Assembly: GCF_009389715.1 (NCBI RefSeq)
Contig: NC_052393.1
Span: 4,154,001-4,218,000, forward strand
Source of the DNA: Phoenix dactylifera
Taxonomy: Eukaryota; Streptophyta; Magnoliopsida; Arecales; Arecaceae
Length of the DNA stretch: 64,000 nt
Direction: 5' to 3'
The notes under the pieces are model-generated. The model saw nothing but the letters and a program-made list of their open reading frames with translations, was not told where the DNA came from and ran no database searches. A program made the position numbers and the translations under genes. Each line of letters begins with the position of its first letter. Position 1 is the stretch's first letter. Shown in pieces: positions 37,591-48,700 of the stretch.

Positions 37591-38600
37591 ATGTTTTAAG
37601 ATCCATGCTAAGAATGAATGACAAAGGATAGAGTTATTTGAGGTCTATGCAAGTAGATAGATGACAAAGGATGGAGCATCCTTGTAAACGGATAAGTGAT
37701 AAAGGATGGAGTGTTTTGAAATCTGTGCAAGCATATGAATAACAATGGACAGGGGGTGCTTTGAGATTTGTGCATGCATATATATATATAATAGATAGTA
37801 TAGTTCTTTGAGGTTTGTGCAGGTCAATGGATAATAGAAGATCAAGTGTTTTAAGATCTATGCAGATGGATGGATGATAGATGATGGACATTTTAAGATT
37901 TGTGCAAGCAGATGGATAACAAAGGAAGTAGCACTTTGAAATCCAAGTAGGTAGATGAATGATAAAGGATAGAGTTTTTTGAGATATAGATGGATGGATG
38001 ATAAAGGATGTAACACTTTGAGTTTTGTATAAGCAGATAAATGATAGAGGACGAGCACTTTAAGATATGTACAGGCAGATGAATGATAGAGGATAAAGTG
38101 CTTTAAGATTTATACATCGGATAGATAATAGAGGATAGAGCGTTTTGAGATTTGTATGGGCGAATGGATGATAGAGGATGGAGCACTTTAAGATTATGAC
38201 CGAATTAATCAGAAACGGAGCACTTTGAAACATGTGCAGGCGAATGGATTATAAACAAAGCACTTTGAGATCCGTGCAGGCAAACAAATCATAGATGAAG
38301 CGCTTTAAGATCTATGCAGACAGATGGATAATAAATGATAATGTGCTTTGAGATTTACACATATAGATGGATGATTAAGATAAGAGCATTTTAAGAATTG
38401 TGCACACAAATGGATGATAAAGATGGAGCGCTTTAAGAAATATGCAGGCGGATGAATAATAAAAAATGGAGCGCCTTGAAATCTGTGCAGTTGAATGGAT
38501 GATAGAGGATAGAGCGTTTAAGATATATGCAGGTGAATAAGTTATAGAGGATGAAGCCTTTAAAATCTGTGCATGTAGATAAATCACAAAGGACAACCTC
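37591..38600. repeat. Degenerate 43-bp minisatellite, about 23 units
   Basis: A unit of roughly 43 bp recurs: gagcgctttgagatttgtgc, then aggcagatggatgataaagg, then atg. Start points of the ctttgag-like core fall at about 37638, 37680, 37715, 37759, 37804, 37847, 37889 and 37932, and so on to the end, with small length changes. A (TA)n patch interrupts at 37774-37791. Units differ at many positions, so the array is old. Since 43 is not a multiple of three, minus-strand open frames here rotate through all frames; I do not call a gene. Confidence 0.88.
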
Positions 38601-39134
38601 TATGAATCAAAGTATTTTAACTTTTTTTCCCATTTCATTAACGGTGTTAGAATCCAAATAGACAACTGCGTACTCTGCTTTTTTGAAGTCGGCAGGTGAG
38701 CCGATCCGCACGAACCTAATAAGAAAAAATCATCATAACCGACCCATAACAATAGCCCTCTACCCTCCCACAATGCTTGCACTCTCTAGAGGGCATGCTC
38801 TCCTCTACCACAACAGCATCATGGTAGTATCTTCCTAACCTTGAGGAGGTTTTCATCACAATACCCATGGCAACAAATCCTCATCCAATATTCGAGGGTT
38901 TCAAAGCTGTATTGTCTGATGAATTTGTCTTAAATACATCAAACTCGATTTGGTACTTGAGTAGTTCTTTTCCTCTTTCGACGTGAATCTGTTTGAAGTA
39001 TACGAATATGCACTTTCTGACCTCCTTTTTCTCGTGGCTGGTTACCAATTATTTGTAAGAAAAATGTTAAATGCTTGGTATAAATTTTGACTAATAGCTT
39101 GGCATTGGTGTTGATCAAGATAATAAATATAAAT
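38601..39134. other. Spacer between the minisatellite and the NOV-side MITE
   Basis: Moderately AT-rich DNA with no gene, repeat or RNA that I can support. Confidence 0.4.
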
Positions 39135-39563
39135 AGGTTTTTTTTACATGAATATCTTTCTAAAAATTTAAATTCACGTGAATATCCTCTTAAAATTTAT
39201 ATTTATGTCTGCACTCTCATAAAATACTGTTTATGCACAAATACCTTTAATATAATAATGTTTTAATACTATTAATAAAAATAATATTTATTTTAATTAA
39301 AAAATAAAATTTTGAAATTACTTTTTTGTCATCCATCGCAATTAGCTTATAAATATTTTTTTTGCACATCTATCTATGAAAAATATTTTAGTCATTTTAA
39401 TTTGAAACTGTTAATTTTTTAACGGTGTTAGATGGCACAGGTACATATGCAAAAATAAAAATAAAAAAAAGGTAGAATAGTAAAATAAGTATTTGTACAA
39501 GATATATAAAGGTATTCATGCAAAATTTAATATTTAGAAGAATATCCATGCGAAAAAAAAACT
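39135..39563. mobile_element. MITE just upstream of the NOV gene
   Basis: The left end, aggttttttttacatgaata then tctttctaaa, and the right end, ttagaagaatatccatgcga then aaaaaaaact, are imperfect inverted repeats of about 38 bp. The interior is AT-rich and noncoding. The target duplication is unclear because the right flank is a (TA)n run. Superfamily is not assigned; long ends of this kind could be Mutator-like. Confidence 0.6.
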
Positions 39564-39588
39564 ATATATATATATATATATATATATT
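39563..39588. repeat. (TA)n microsatellite
   Basis: About thirteen ta units directly follow the MITE and lie about 60 bp before the likely TATA box of the NOV gene. Confidence 0.95.
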
Positions 39589-39647
39589 TCAAGACAAACA
39601 GCCTCCTATTTGCCGCCTTCATCACTTGCGGTGACCGTAATCCCTCC

Positions 39648-39654
39648 TATAAAT
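39648..39654 (+). promoter_or_regulatory. TATA box for the NOV-type gene
   Basis: The heptamer tataaat lies 66 bp upstream of the gene's ATG at 39720, in a C/T-rich context typical of plant leaders. It implies a short 5' UTR of about 40 nt. The neighbouring MITE and (TA)n run end 60-85 bp upstream. Confidence 0.55.
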
Positions 39655-39719
39655 TGTTCTTTCCCGCAGCCCCTCTGTTGTGCCGCCCTTCTCCCAGCTT
39701 CTAAACCCCTCTTTCTCTC

Positions 39720-42700
39720 ATGTATCGACCGCCGCAGCGATATGTCCGCACCCACGGCGGCGCCGGAGTCGGTGGCGGTGGTGGCGGCTTTCCGCCTCCG
39801 AACTATACCTCCCAGAACCCTAACTTTCCTTTCTCCTTTCCTGGCAATCTCCCCTACCCCCCCGGTGTTCTCCAATTCCCCATCCAGAACCCTAACTTTT
39901 CCCAACACCGCAATCCCTATCTCCAAAACCCTACCTTCTCTCTGTCTGACCCCTCCCCGAGCCCCCCGGCGATTCTCGAGAGGGTGGAGGCCGCCGTGGT
40001 GAAAGCTCACAGGGACCTCGTCACGGCCGGAGAGAGTGTCTCGGCATGGAAGGTATCCCAGTCCGCTCTCATCTCTCTAAAGGCCGATTCTTGGAGCTCT
40101 CTAGGGTTTCAGCTCCAGGACGTCCCGTCTCTCCACCGCCTAATCGTTACAGAAGGAAAGGTGGGTCTTTTCTTTCTCTCAGCGCAAAAGCACTAGGGAA
40201 AACAGTCCTTTTTTTTAATGAAATAATTTGTATTTGATCTTGTTGATTTAAATCTACTGGTCATTGGATCTCCTACTAGCATGAATTTCTCCAGAAAACT
40301 CGTTAATGGTTCGAATCCGGACCTTCCGATAGCCTCATAAAGTAGTTAATGATATGAAAAGAAAGAACCATTAAGTCAGAAATTACGAGGAAACTTAGCA
40401 GTATCTTTGTATCTTATAGCAGTTACTTGTCCTTTTTTTATGCATTTTATGTTGTTTAGTATAAATTTCATATTTATCAGGTAAATGCATTTATACACTG
40501 CTTTGTTGGTGCACGGAGAATTACGTCATTGTATGATTTGGAGGTTGCAATTTGCAAGAGTGAGGGTGTTGAACGATTTGAAGAGCTTGGGCTGGGACCT
40601 CTGTCTCGCCACCCACTTGCTGAGCATTATTTCTCAATTCCTTCAGATGTAATGGAGGTGTTTAAAATTACAAGCGAGGAAATTATTAGTTTACTGCAAA
40701 AATTCATAGATAAATGCAAGAAGACAATTACAGCAGAAGAATTTTTGAAATTTCTTGCTGAGCAGAATTCTGTCCCTGTCAAAGAGAAGCTTGGAGTGCG
40801 GGTTCAAAGCTTGGGGTATGTATATCTCCTGCAAAGCTAAAATTTTTCATGCTCTGCACCACAAGATTTGAAATGATTATTGTTTATATAATTTGGTCAT
40901 ATTCTCACTTCGTAGATGAGTAGTTACTTTTGAAATCTTTTTTCACTGCAGACTAGGTCAAATTTTAATTGCTGTCATTTTTTTAAACACAATACAACCA
41001 ACATAGAAAACTCACAAACTTCAACATCCATCCAAAGAAAGCTTTCTTCAATTGCATAACAACTGTAACATTTATTATGACCAGAACTGATGATTTAATC
41101 ATCAAATTTTTAATATTCTTCTGGCTGGAACATTAATTATTTAAGCATTCAAGTTCAGAGAAGGGGAAGAAACTTAAACGAATTGTTTGAGATCTTTAAC
41201 AACTCTTACCTATTTGCATTTGAAACTTGATCTAATAAGTCTGTCTTTCACTTGAACAAAAGAACCATTGGCTTCAAATTAGTCCCCTCATGGTATTCTT
41301 ATTACTTCTTACATAAGGTTTAGCATAACTACTTACCTAGAATGTTTGTTTTAGTTAAATAGTGTGTAGCGAGTCTCTTTAGCTTATGAGGTCCTCCATT
41401 ATTTCCAAACAATAGAACATGCAGAGCAATTGGTTCGACCCTTCCATGACACAAGTTAGGTGTAACAATTGGCAGGCCCTCTTTTAACTGGAAACATATA
41501 TTAATATGATTCTGGTTATGTCTCTACTAGGTAGCAACCAAGTTTTTTATGTTGGGACCTTCTTGTGGGAGGAGCTCCTTTGAGATATCTGAGTTGTCTT
41601 ATGACTAACACTGTTCTTTTTGTGAAAGTCGAAGATGAATTTACCTACTATCCAGTGACACCTCCTTAGGTGGTTTGCTACTTTTTTCTTTTGAGCTATA
41701 CATTTGGATCTTTTTGAGGGTCAATTGGTTTTTGCTTTTGTTACCCCAGTTTTATAACACATGTTAGTTAGATAATATCCTCTGGGGTAAATACTTATAT
41801 CAGGTTATGCTACCAAAATGCCTTTGTAAACACATGTTAGTCAGATAATATCCTCTGGCTTACACCTTGAAGATTGCTTGGAGAGTGGCAAACATCGGCC
41901 AAGTGATTTAAAAACCCTACATAACTCTAGTCAATTTTTAATATATAACATCCATGAGAACCAAATATCTGAAGTCTTCTTGGTTGATCAAGAACCTTCT
42001 TGCTATTTTGCAAATCCTAGAGTAACAAGAGACCTTCTAGATTTTATAGGCATTTGCTAACGATCCAAACCATCATTCTATGTACTCCTGCCCTTGTGTG
42101 CATGCCAACGAATCCAAACCATCATTCTATGTACTCCTGCCCTTGCGTGCATGCCAACAAATCCAAACCATCATTCTATGTACAATACCCACATATCCGC
42201 ACTACCATGCGCTGAAATTGTAATTGTTCATCTTTCTATTTCTCAAAACTTGTTTTTATATATTGTTATTTTTCTATATAATGACCTAGAACCTTACCCA
42301 AAAAGGCTAGCTAGAAGAAATTAGTAGAATTTCTTGGCCTTGTATGGGTATCCAAGATCTCTCTAGTGCATAATGGATGTGGGACTAAATATATACCCGC
42401 ATGAGCTGTCACATACTCCTCTTATTTAAGCCTTTGTATCTTCGATGGGCTAAGGATCCAAAGTCAAATCAAATCTGATCATAAATACCATGATCAACTT
42501 GCACAACCCTAATGCCCTGCAGTACAGTCTCTTAGTCATACATGGGCCATAGACTAGGTCCACTTTATATCATTGATAATTACCTATGATCTCATCCAAA
42601 AAGGCTAGTTGGAAAGTATTATATCCCTTGGTCCTATATAAGTATTTAGGATCTTCTCAGTGCATAGCCAATATTGGACTGAAAACATGCTTGCATAGGC

Positions 42701-45700
42701 TCTCATATTCTCCTTTTTTTTTAAGCCTTGGTGTCCTCCCCAAGCTAAGGGTTCCAATTCAATCAAATTCATTCACAAATACCATGATCAATAGTCATTC
42801 CAGAAGAGCTTGTGCTAAAGTGTCTTTTAGTCTAGTCCATAGGGTAGGTGCACTCTGATATCATTTCTAACAATCCAGGATCTCACCAAAAAAGGCTAGT
42901 TAAAAGGTATTAATTGGATTGTTTGGTCATGTATAAGTACAAAACATCTCCTTAGCGTACAATCCATGTGGGACTGAACATATGCCTACATGGGTCCTAG
43001 CATATTGTAACAATATAGGATTTTTTTCCTGAAAAGCTAGCTAGAAAGTATTATTCGGGTTCCTCAATTGTGTATAAGTACCCAAGATCTTTCCCGTGTA
43101 TAACTAATGGACGAAGTACACACTCGCACGAAATCTCGTATACCTTCCTGTTTAAGCTTTGGCATCCTTGCAGGACTAAGGCTCCAAATCTAATCACAAT
43201 CACCATGATTGCCCCGTGCTCAACCCCAATAACCGCTAGTTACACATGGGTGATAGGTCAAGTCCTCTCGTAATAACCTAGGTCCTCATCGAAAAAGGTT
43301 AGCTGGAAGGTATTATTTGGGCTCTTAGTTTTGTATAAAAACCTATAATCTTGCCAACGCAAAATCGATGTGGGGCATGTGATCATCGTGATTAGCCTGT
43401 GGTTAACTCCAACGTCCCTTAGTCACATATGGGTAATGGGCTAGGTTTGCTTTGATACTATTTTCGTAACAACCCAAGTTCTCATCCAAAAATACTAGTG
43501 GAAATGTATTATTTGGGTTCCTGGCTCAGCATGCAGTCAATGTGGGACTAACATGCACCCACACAGGCTCTCACATATAATAACATGAAGAGGGAAATTC
43601 TTTAGTTAGTGGCTCAATGCTTAGTGTGTTAATAGGTTAAAGCTGGGCACCAGTGGCCTATTTATGTTCTATATAATTTTATACAGTAGCTTACCAACAA
43701 AAGTACATCTTGTATAATTTTTTTACTATTCAAAACTTTATTTTTGTTCCAATATTCATTATGTTGTTACCATGGAAATTATAAATTCATTACGTAGGAA
43801 TTGAAGTCCTACTTAAGTTGGTTTTTTGTTGTTGGTTGTGCTGATCTCTGGCTGGTGTTAGTGTATACAACATCAGAGGTTGGTCTCATTTTCTTTTTTG
43901 AGGGTGGTATGCTTGTCATCCAGGGTCTTATTGCAGTTCTTTATGTAAACAGATTATTATTCAATTTTGATTATAGGCCAATTCATTCTTTCACTAACTA
44001 GATTGTTTGTCCATAGGTTGCATATATCCTACATCCGTGAAGCCAGGAAAGCAGAAAAGGCCATCATCCATGACAAATCATTGGAGTTAATCAAACATAA
44101 TGTGGATAAAATCAGAGAAAGAGATTTATCACAACCTCCTGGCATGCTCTTTGAGAAACAGGTGCTTGATAAGAGGTTTGATCTTATATCTAAGCGTATC
44201 AAATCATTCTCCTCTACATGGGTTGATTTTGCTGGTAAGCATGTTCGCTTTGATTCCTCTGATGAAGACAAGAACGACAGTGACGATGATGGTCAAGATG
44301 ATTTGAGGAAATGCCAACATCAAAATTCTACACACAATAAGGACAGCGGCAAGCGTGTGAGTAGCTGTCCATATCCATCCACTACTGAAGAGATGGTACG
44401 ACTTGGGCTGAAATTTGAAGCAGGTGACAGAGTCTCTCCTGGTAATGGAAAATTAATGGAGAATGGAGGTAAAAAGTCTTCTGGCAAGAAACGGAAATTT
44501 GAGGGGAAAACTGGTGATGGTAGTTCTTCATGGAAACTATCCAAAAAAGAACAATCCATTAACTTAGAAGATCAGAAATATTCACACGATCTTACTGTCA
44601 CTAGTGACAACATGGAGAAGTTCATTACAACATGGAAAGAGGCTTGCCGGGAACATTCTGTTGAAAAGGTAAGCCTACTTTATTTTGAAATTCATGATTT
44701 CAGATGTTATGTGATCTGAAGGGGTGTAGATTGGCGGAAATTATTATAGGATGACAAACCAATTACATTTCTTTTGTTCTCTATTCTTGTTTGGATAAGC
44801 AAGTGCTATCTTTTCAACATGTGGCATGTGTCTCAGTACATATTTGGCATTGTTGTGGGTCGTGCCAGCAGTTTGAACTTCTCATGATTTGCCATGCCCT
44901 TTGAGTTCTGCTTCTTCCTCTTCTTCTTCTTCTTATTATTATTATTCTTCTGGAATTGTTCTGTAGAGCGTTTAGTCTGGTCCTAAATCTGTCTTTGTTG
45001 TTTAAAATATTATGCAGGTCCTTGACATGATGGTGAACTTCTATGCAGCAACAATTAAACAGAAGAAAAGGATAAGGAAGATTTTCTTATCATACCCTGG
45101 CATTGGATTATTAAATGTTGCTGTGAGTTTCTCTTCCTTAACATGTTAACAATTGTCCTTGTGTACATTTGCAGCATTTGCCTTTTCTAAATCATGGAGG
45201 AAAATTTACTCTTTAGGGAACTTTACATTTTTCGTTTTACAATTAGTGGATTTTTGCTGCCTTTGTTTCAAAGATGAACTATGATTTTTTCCAACCTTTC
45301 TTGTTTTTGCTAGTTTGAGTCCTTTTGTCTTGCTATAAGGACCTGGTATTCTGACTTGCGTTTTCTGGTGGGCATTGCATGATTTAAGCATGTCAACATG
45401 GCAATGCAACTAAGCGATCTTTATTTGTAATGATGATACTGAGTTGTTCTATTCTGAAACATGCATTTATCTTTCACATTTTGGTCAATTGATTGCGTAT
45501 CTGTTAACATGGAAATGAAACTTAGCGATCTTTACTTGTAATGATGATACTGAGTTGATCTATTCTGAGACATGCATTATCTTTCACATTTTGGTCAATT
45601 GATTGCATATCTGTAGGCATCCTATGTTGCTCACACTCCATCAAAATCCTCAATCTCCTTTTGTTAACCAACTTTCTCTCCCATGATATTTGGTGCTTTC

Positions 45701-48700
45701 ATTGTGTTGAAAAGAAAATCACTATGCAACCAATGTGAGATCATAATTCTTTAGTTGAACTCCGATTTGCTGGAGCTATGTTAATTTTAATCTTAAGCAG
45801 GTAATATGGTTTATATGGTGGACTTGTAATTTGATGGGCTTGGTACAGTATCTCTCATAATGGAGCTGAAGGGGTTGGGGTAAGAAGGCAAGAGAGGGGA
45901 AGGTTACTGAGGTTACTTGTTAGATTCAGGAGCAGAAGAAACCAATGGTCACAAAATGAATTTTAATGTCAAGTAAAGAATTTTGTCGTTCTAGTGCTTA
46001 AGCTTGATTTGGAGCTTAACCCATATTTTGTTGCAGCGAGACTTCTCCGCTTATGTGTCATGGTAAACTGGATTGCTGAAATCCTTCTGTTCCCACCTTG
46101 CCTTCAAATATCTATCTGGGACTCCATGTCATGGGTTCAGGGGGAAGAAAATCAACCCGCTGACTGGTTAGCTGCCCTGGTGAACTCCTACTAGATGTAT
46201 GTATTCGTGACTTCCTTTCTGAGTTAATTCAGTTACCAAGGTGATGTTATGAATAGTATTTTTCATAGGTTTTGAGTAAGACTGGTCTTGTGGGACGAGG
46301 CCGTTTCGGTTTTTATGTGGAGCAGTACGCGTCACCATTCCACCCTGTCCCGATTCTTGGGTCAGGGGATGTCTTGGGACATTAGGTGATGATGGGACAT
46401 TCTTTCCAACACTTGGAATGGTGCCGCATCCCTATGTCTTGAGGGATGTCCTCTTAGTACTTGAATCCTTGGTTTTGAGCCACCCAAACCCAACACCGCC
46501 CCACCCACCCAAAAGAAGAAAAAAAAGAGTCAGGCAGGAAACTGAACTTTAGTCATGCAAGACTAGTGATTACCAACAAGATCAATGAAGATCGCTTCAT
46601 GACTATTTCAATAATTTTTACGAAATGAAATGTTGGGTTTGCTTGTTGGGAAGTCGAGGAAAATCTGTATTTGATTTGGTTCAAAATGGCCCTTTTTTAC
46701 TTCAAGTCAGGCAAATCTAGCCACTCTCCTTTTTTCTGCACAACAGACAATGTGACAAACAGTGTTTCCATGAAATTGAACTCATTTCCTACGATGCCTT
46801 CAGTTTCAAGTCTTTTAAGGTGAAACCTGATGTTGTTGCCATACCCCTTTGAGATCTCGCCAACTGAAAATAAGTTTGAAAGCAGATAGTTGATTTTGGC
46901 TTGTGTTTGTGTTTTGATTAGTTAATTAATCAAACATATTTTTCTGGTTGAGAAGGCAATTTATAAAGTTCTTGGAAGCCTTAGCAACTGGTGAAGCTCC
47001 TCTTCTCAAAGAATTGCAATTTACATAACATGTTCAAGATGGAGAATGCATCTGTCTTGTAAGCAAAAAATTTGCTTTAACAAAAATTGCAAAAAAAAAA
47101 AGAATCTGTTCTTGCAATGTTTTTCTTGATGATTGGTACCACCCTCTTCCTCTTCCCCCCCAAAAAAATCTTACAATATGTATAGCTGAATTTAATGGGT
47201 GGGCCATAAGTCTAACTGTGTTTGGGTCCGAAGACGAACTTGGGGTTGTGAAATTAGTTTGCAAAGTTTCGTGATTTGGGGGCCTGGTGTAAACCAGGCT
47301 TTTGTTTGTGTCACAAGCTTTTTTTTATCTTATTGTCGCCATGAAGTGATATGATAATCTTGGGCAAGTAAACAAATTATTTTCTAATTGTCAAACGAAT
47401 GTCTTGGTGTCATTTATTGAATGTAAATCTCTATTTGCAGTCTCATGTACTTGGCAAACAATATTGCGCATTGCTTCATTTATCGTCATCTATTCTCATA
47501 GCCACAGAAAATTAAATGTCAACCTGCAATTTTTTTGTTGGCTATCTATTATGCATAATTATTCCTGGGCTTGTTGTGCCGTGGTAATTCCTGTGTTTTG
47601 TATATTTGAGAAATCTAGTAATGCTCTTTTACATGATGTGGGACTTTTTCTCCTCCTTTTTTCCTTTTATTTTTTTTTTTAATTTCAATTTTCATCTATT
47701 CGTCATTTGTTCACACTCATACTTGCTTAGCCAGAACTTGAGAAACATACAAAACTATATAGATTTGTAATTGTTGATTGGTTTGTGATAAATGCAGGTG
47801 ACATCTATTAAGTGTGGAATGCTCGATAGCTTTTATGATGCCTTCCAAGCTATTGCTGAATGTGGATTTACTGCCCCAGATTCTGCCCCCTCTGTTGAGA
47901 TAATAGAAACTGGGCCTTTAATTAAAGAAAATACCGTGTCTAGTAATAAAGGGGGTGCTGGTGAACTTGGTTACAGTAAGTAATTTTTTTATCTTCCTCT
48001 CCGTGTCTCCCATGTAGTAAATTTTTATCGGCTTTCCTCAAAGAGCAAGAATAGATATTATTACAATTTACAAGTTCCATTTTGCACAAAATTTGTCTGT
48101 TGGCCTCCTTTGCCCTTATTCTTCACTTTTTTTGTTCGAATTACTCTATGTATTATTCTTTCTGATACATGTTGACTTAGGAAAGTTTGGATGAAGCATG
48201 TAAGTACATTAAATGAGATCTTCTCTATCATTTCATTTTTAGGTGTGTGTGTCCTTGGTGATGCTCTGACCGCCATGCATATTTCGATCGATATTGTGAA
48301 TTATATTTACTGCATTTCTTATTCTGTATACAAGATAATCAAATTTCTGAACTATGAGATAGCGTAAATCAAGGATTTAAGTGCAAATGCCAGTGGGTGC
48401 ATCGCACTGTGCTGGCACATGTACCGCATCAGACCAAAATTTTAGAATTAAAATTTAAAATATGCTAATGAAATGCAAAATAAGTGTCATGCTAAACTGT
48501 GACAGGTGATGGTACTGACCTGGCATGGGCCACACTTGAAACCTTGCTGTGAATATTCCCTTCTAAATTGACCTTGTATGCAATCATGTCACAATTGTAA
48601 TTTTTCTCGAACACTCATGTTTCCAACACATCTTGCAGGTGTCACTGTAGATGATATCATTAAGAAGGTTGGTGATTATTTCAAGTTTGATGAACTCATG

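Noticed and set aside
37634..38596. A series of minus-strand open frames of 60-85 codons with Ile/His/Leu-rich repeats
   Set aside because: They arise from the 43-bp minisatellite, whose unit shifts frame at each repeat; no start context or conserved product.
37591..38600. CRISPR-like periodic array
   Set aside because: Units are contiguous and diverged with no unique spacers, no cas genes are present, and the DNA is plant nuclear.
40308..40318. A perfect ggttcgaatcc, the pol III B-box consensus, in NOV intron 1
   Set aside because: The bases on each side do not form a T-stem and no acceptor or anticodon arms can be drawn, so no tRNA is supported; a SINE relic could not be shown either.
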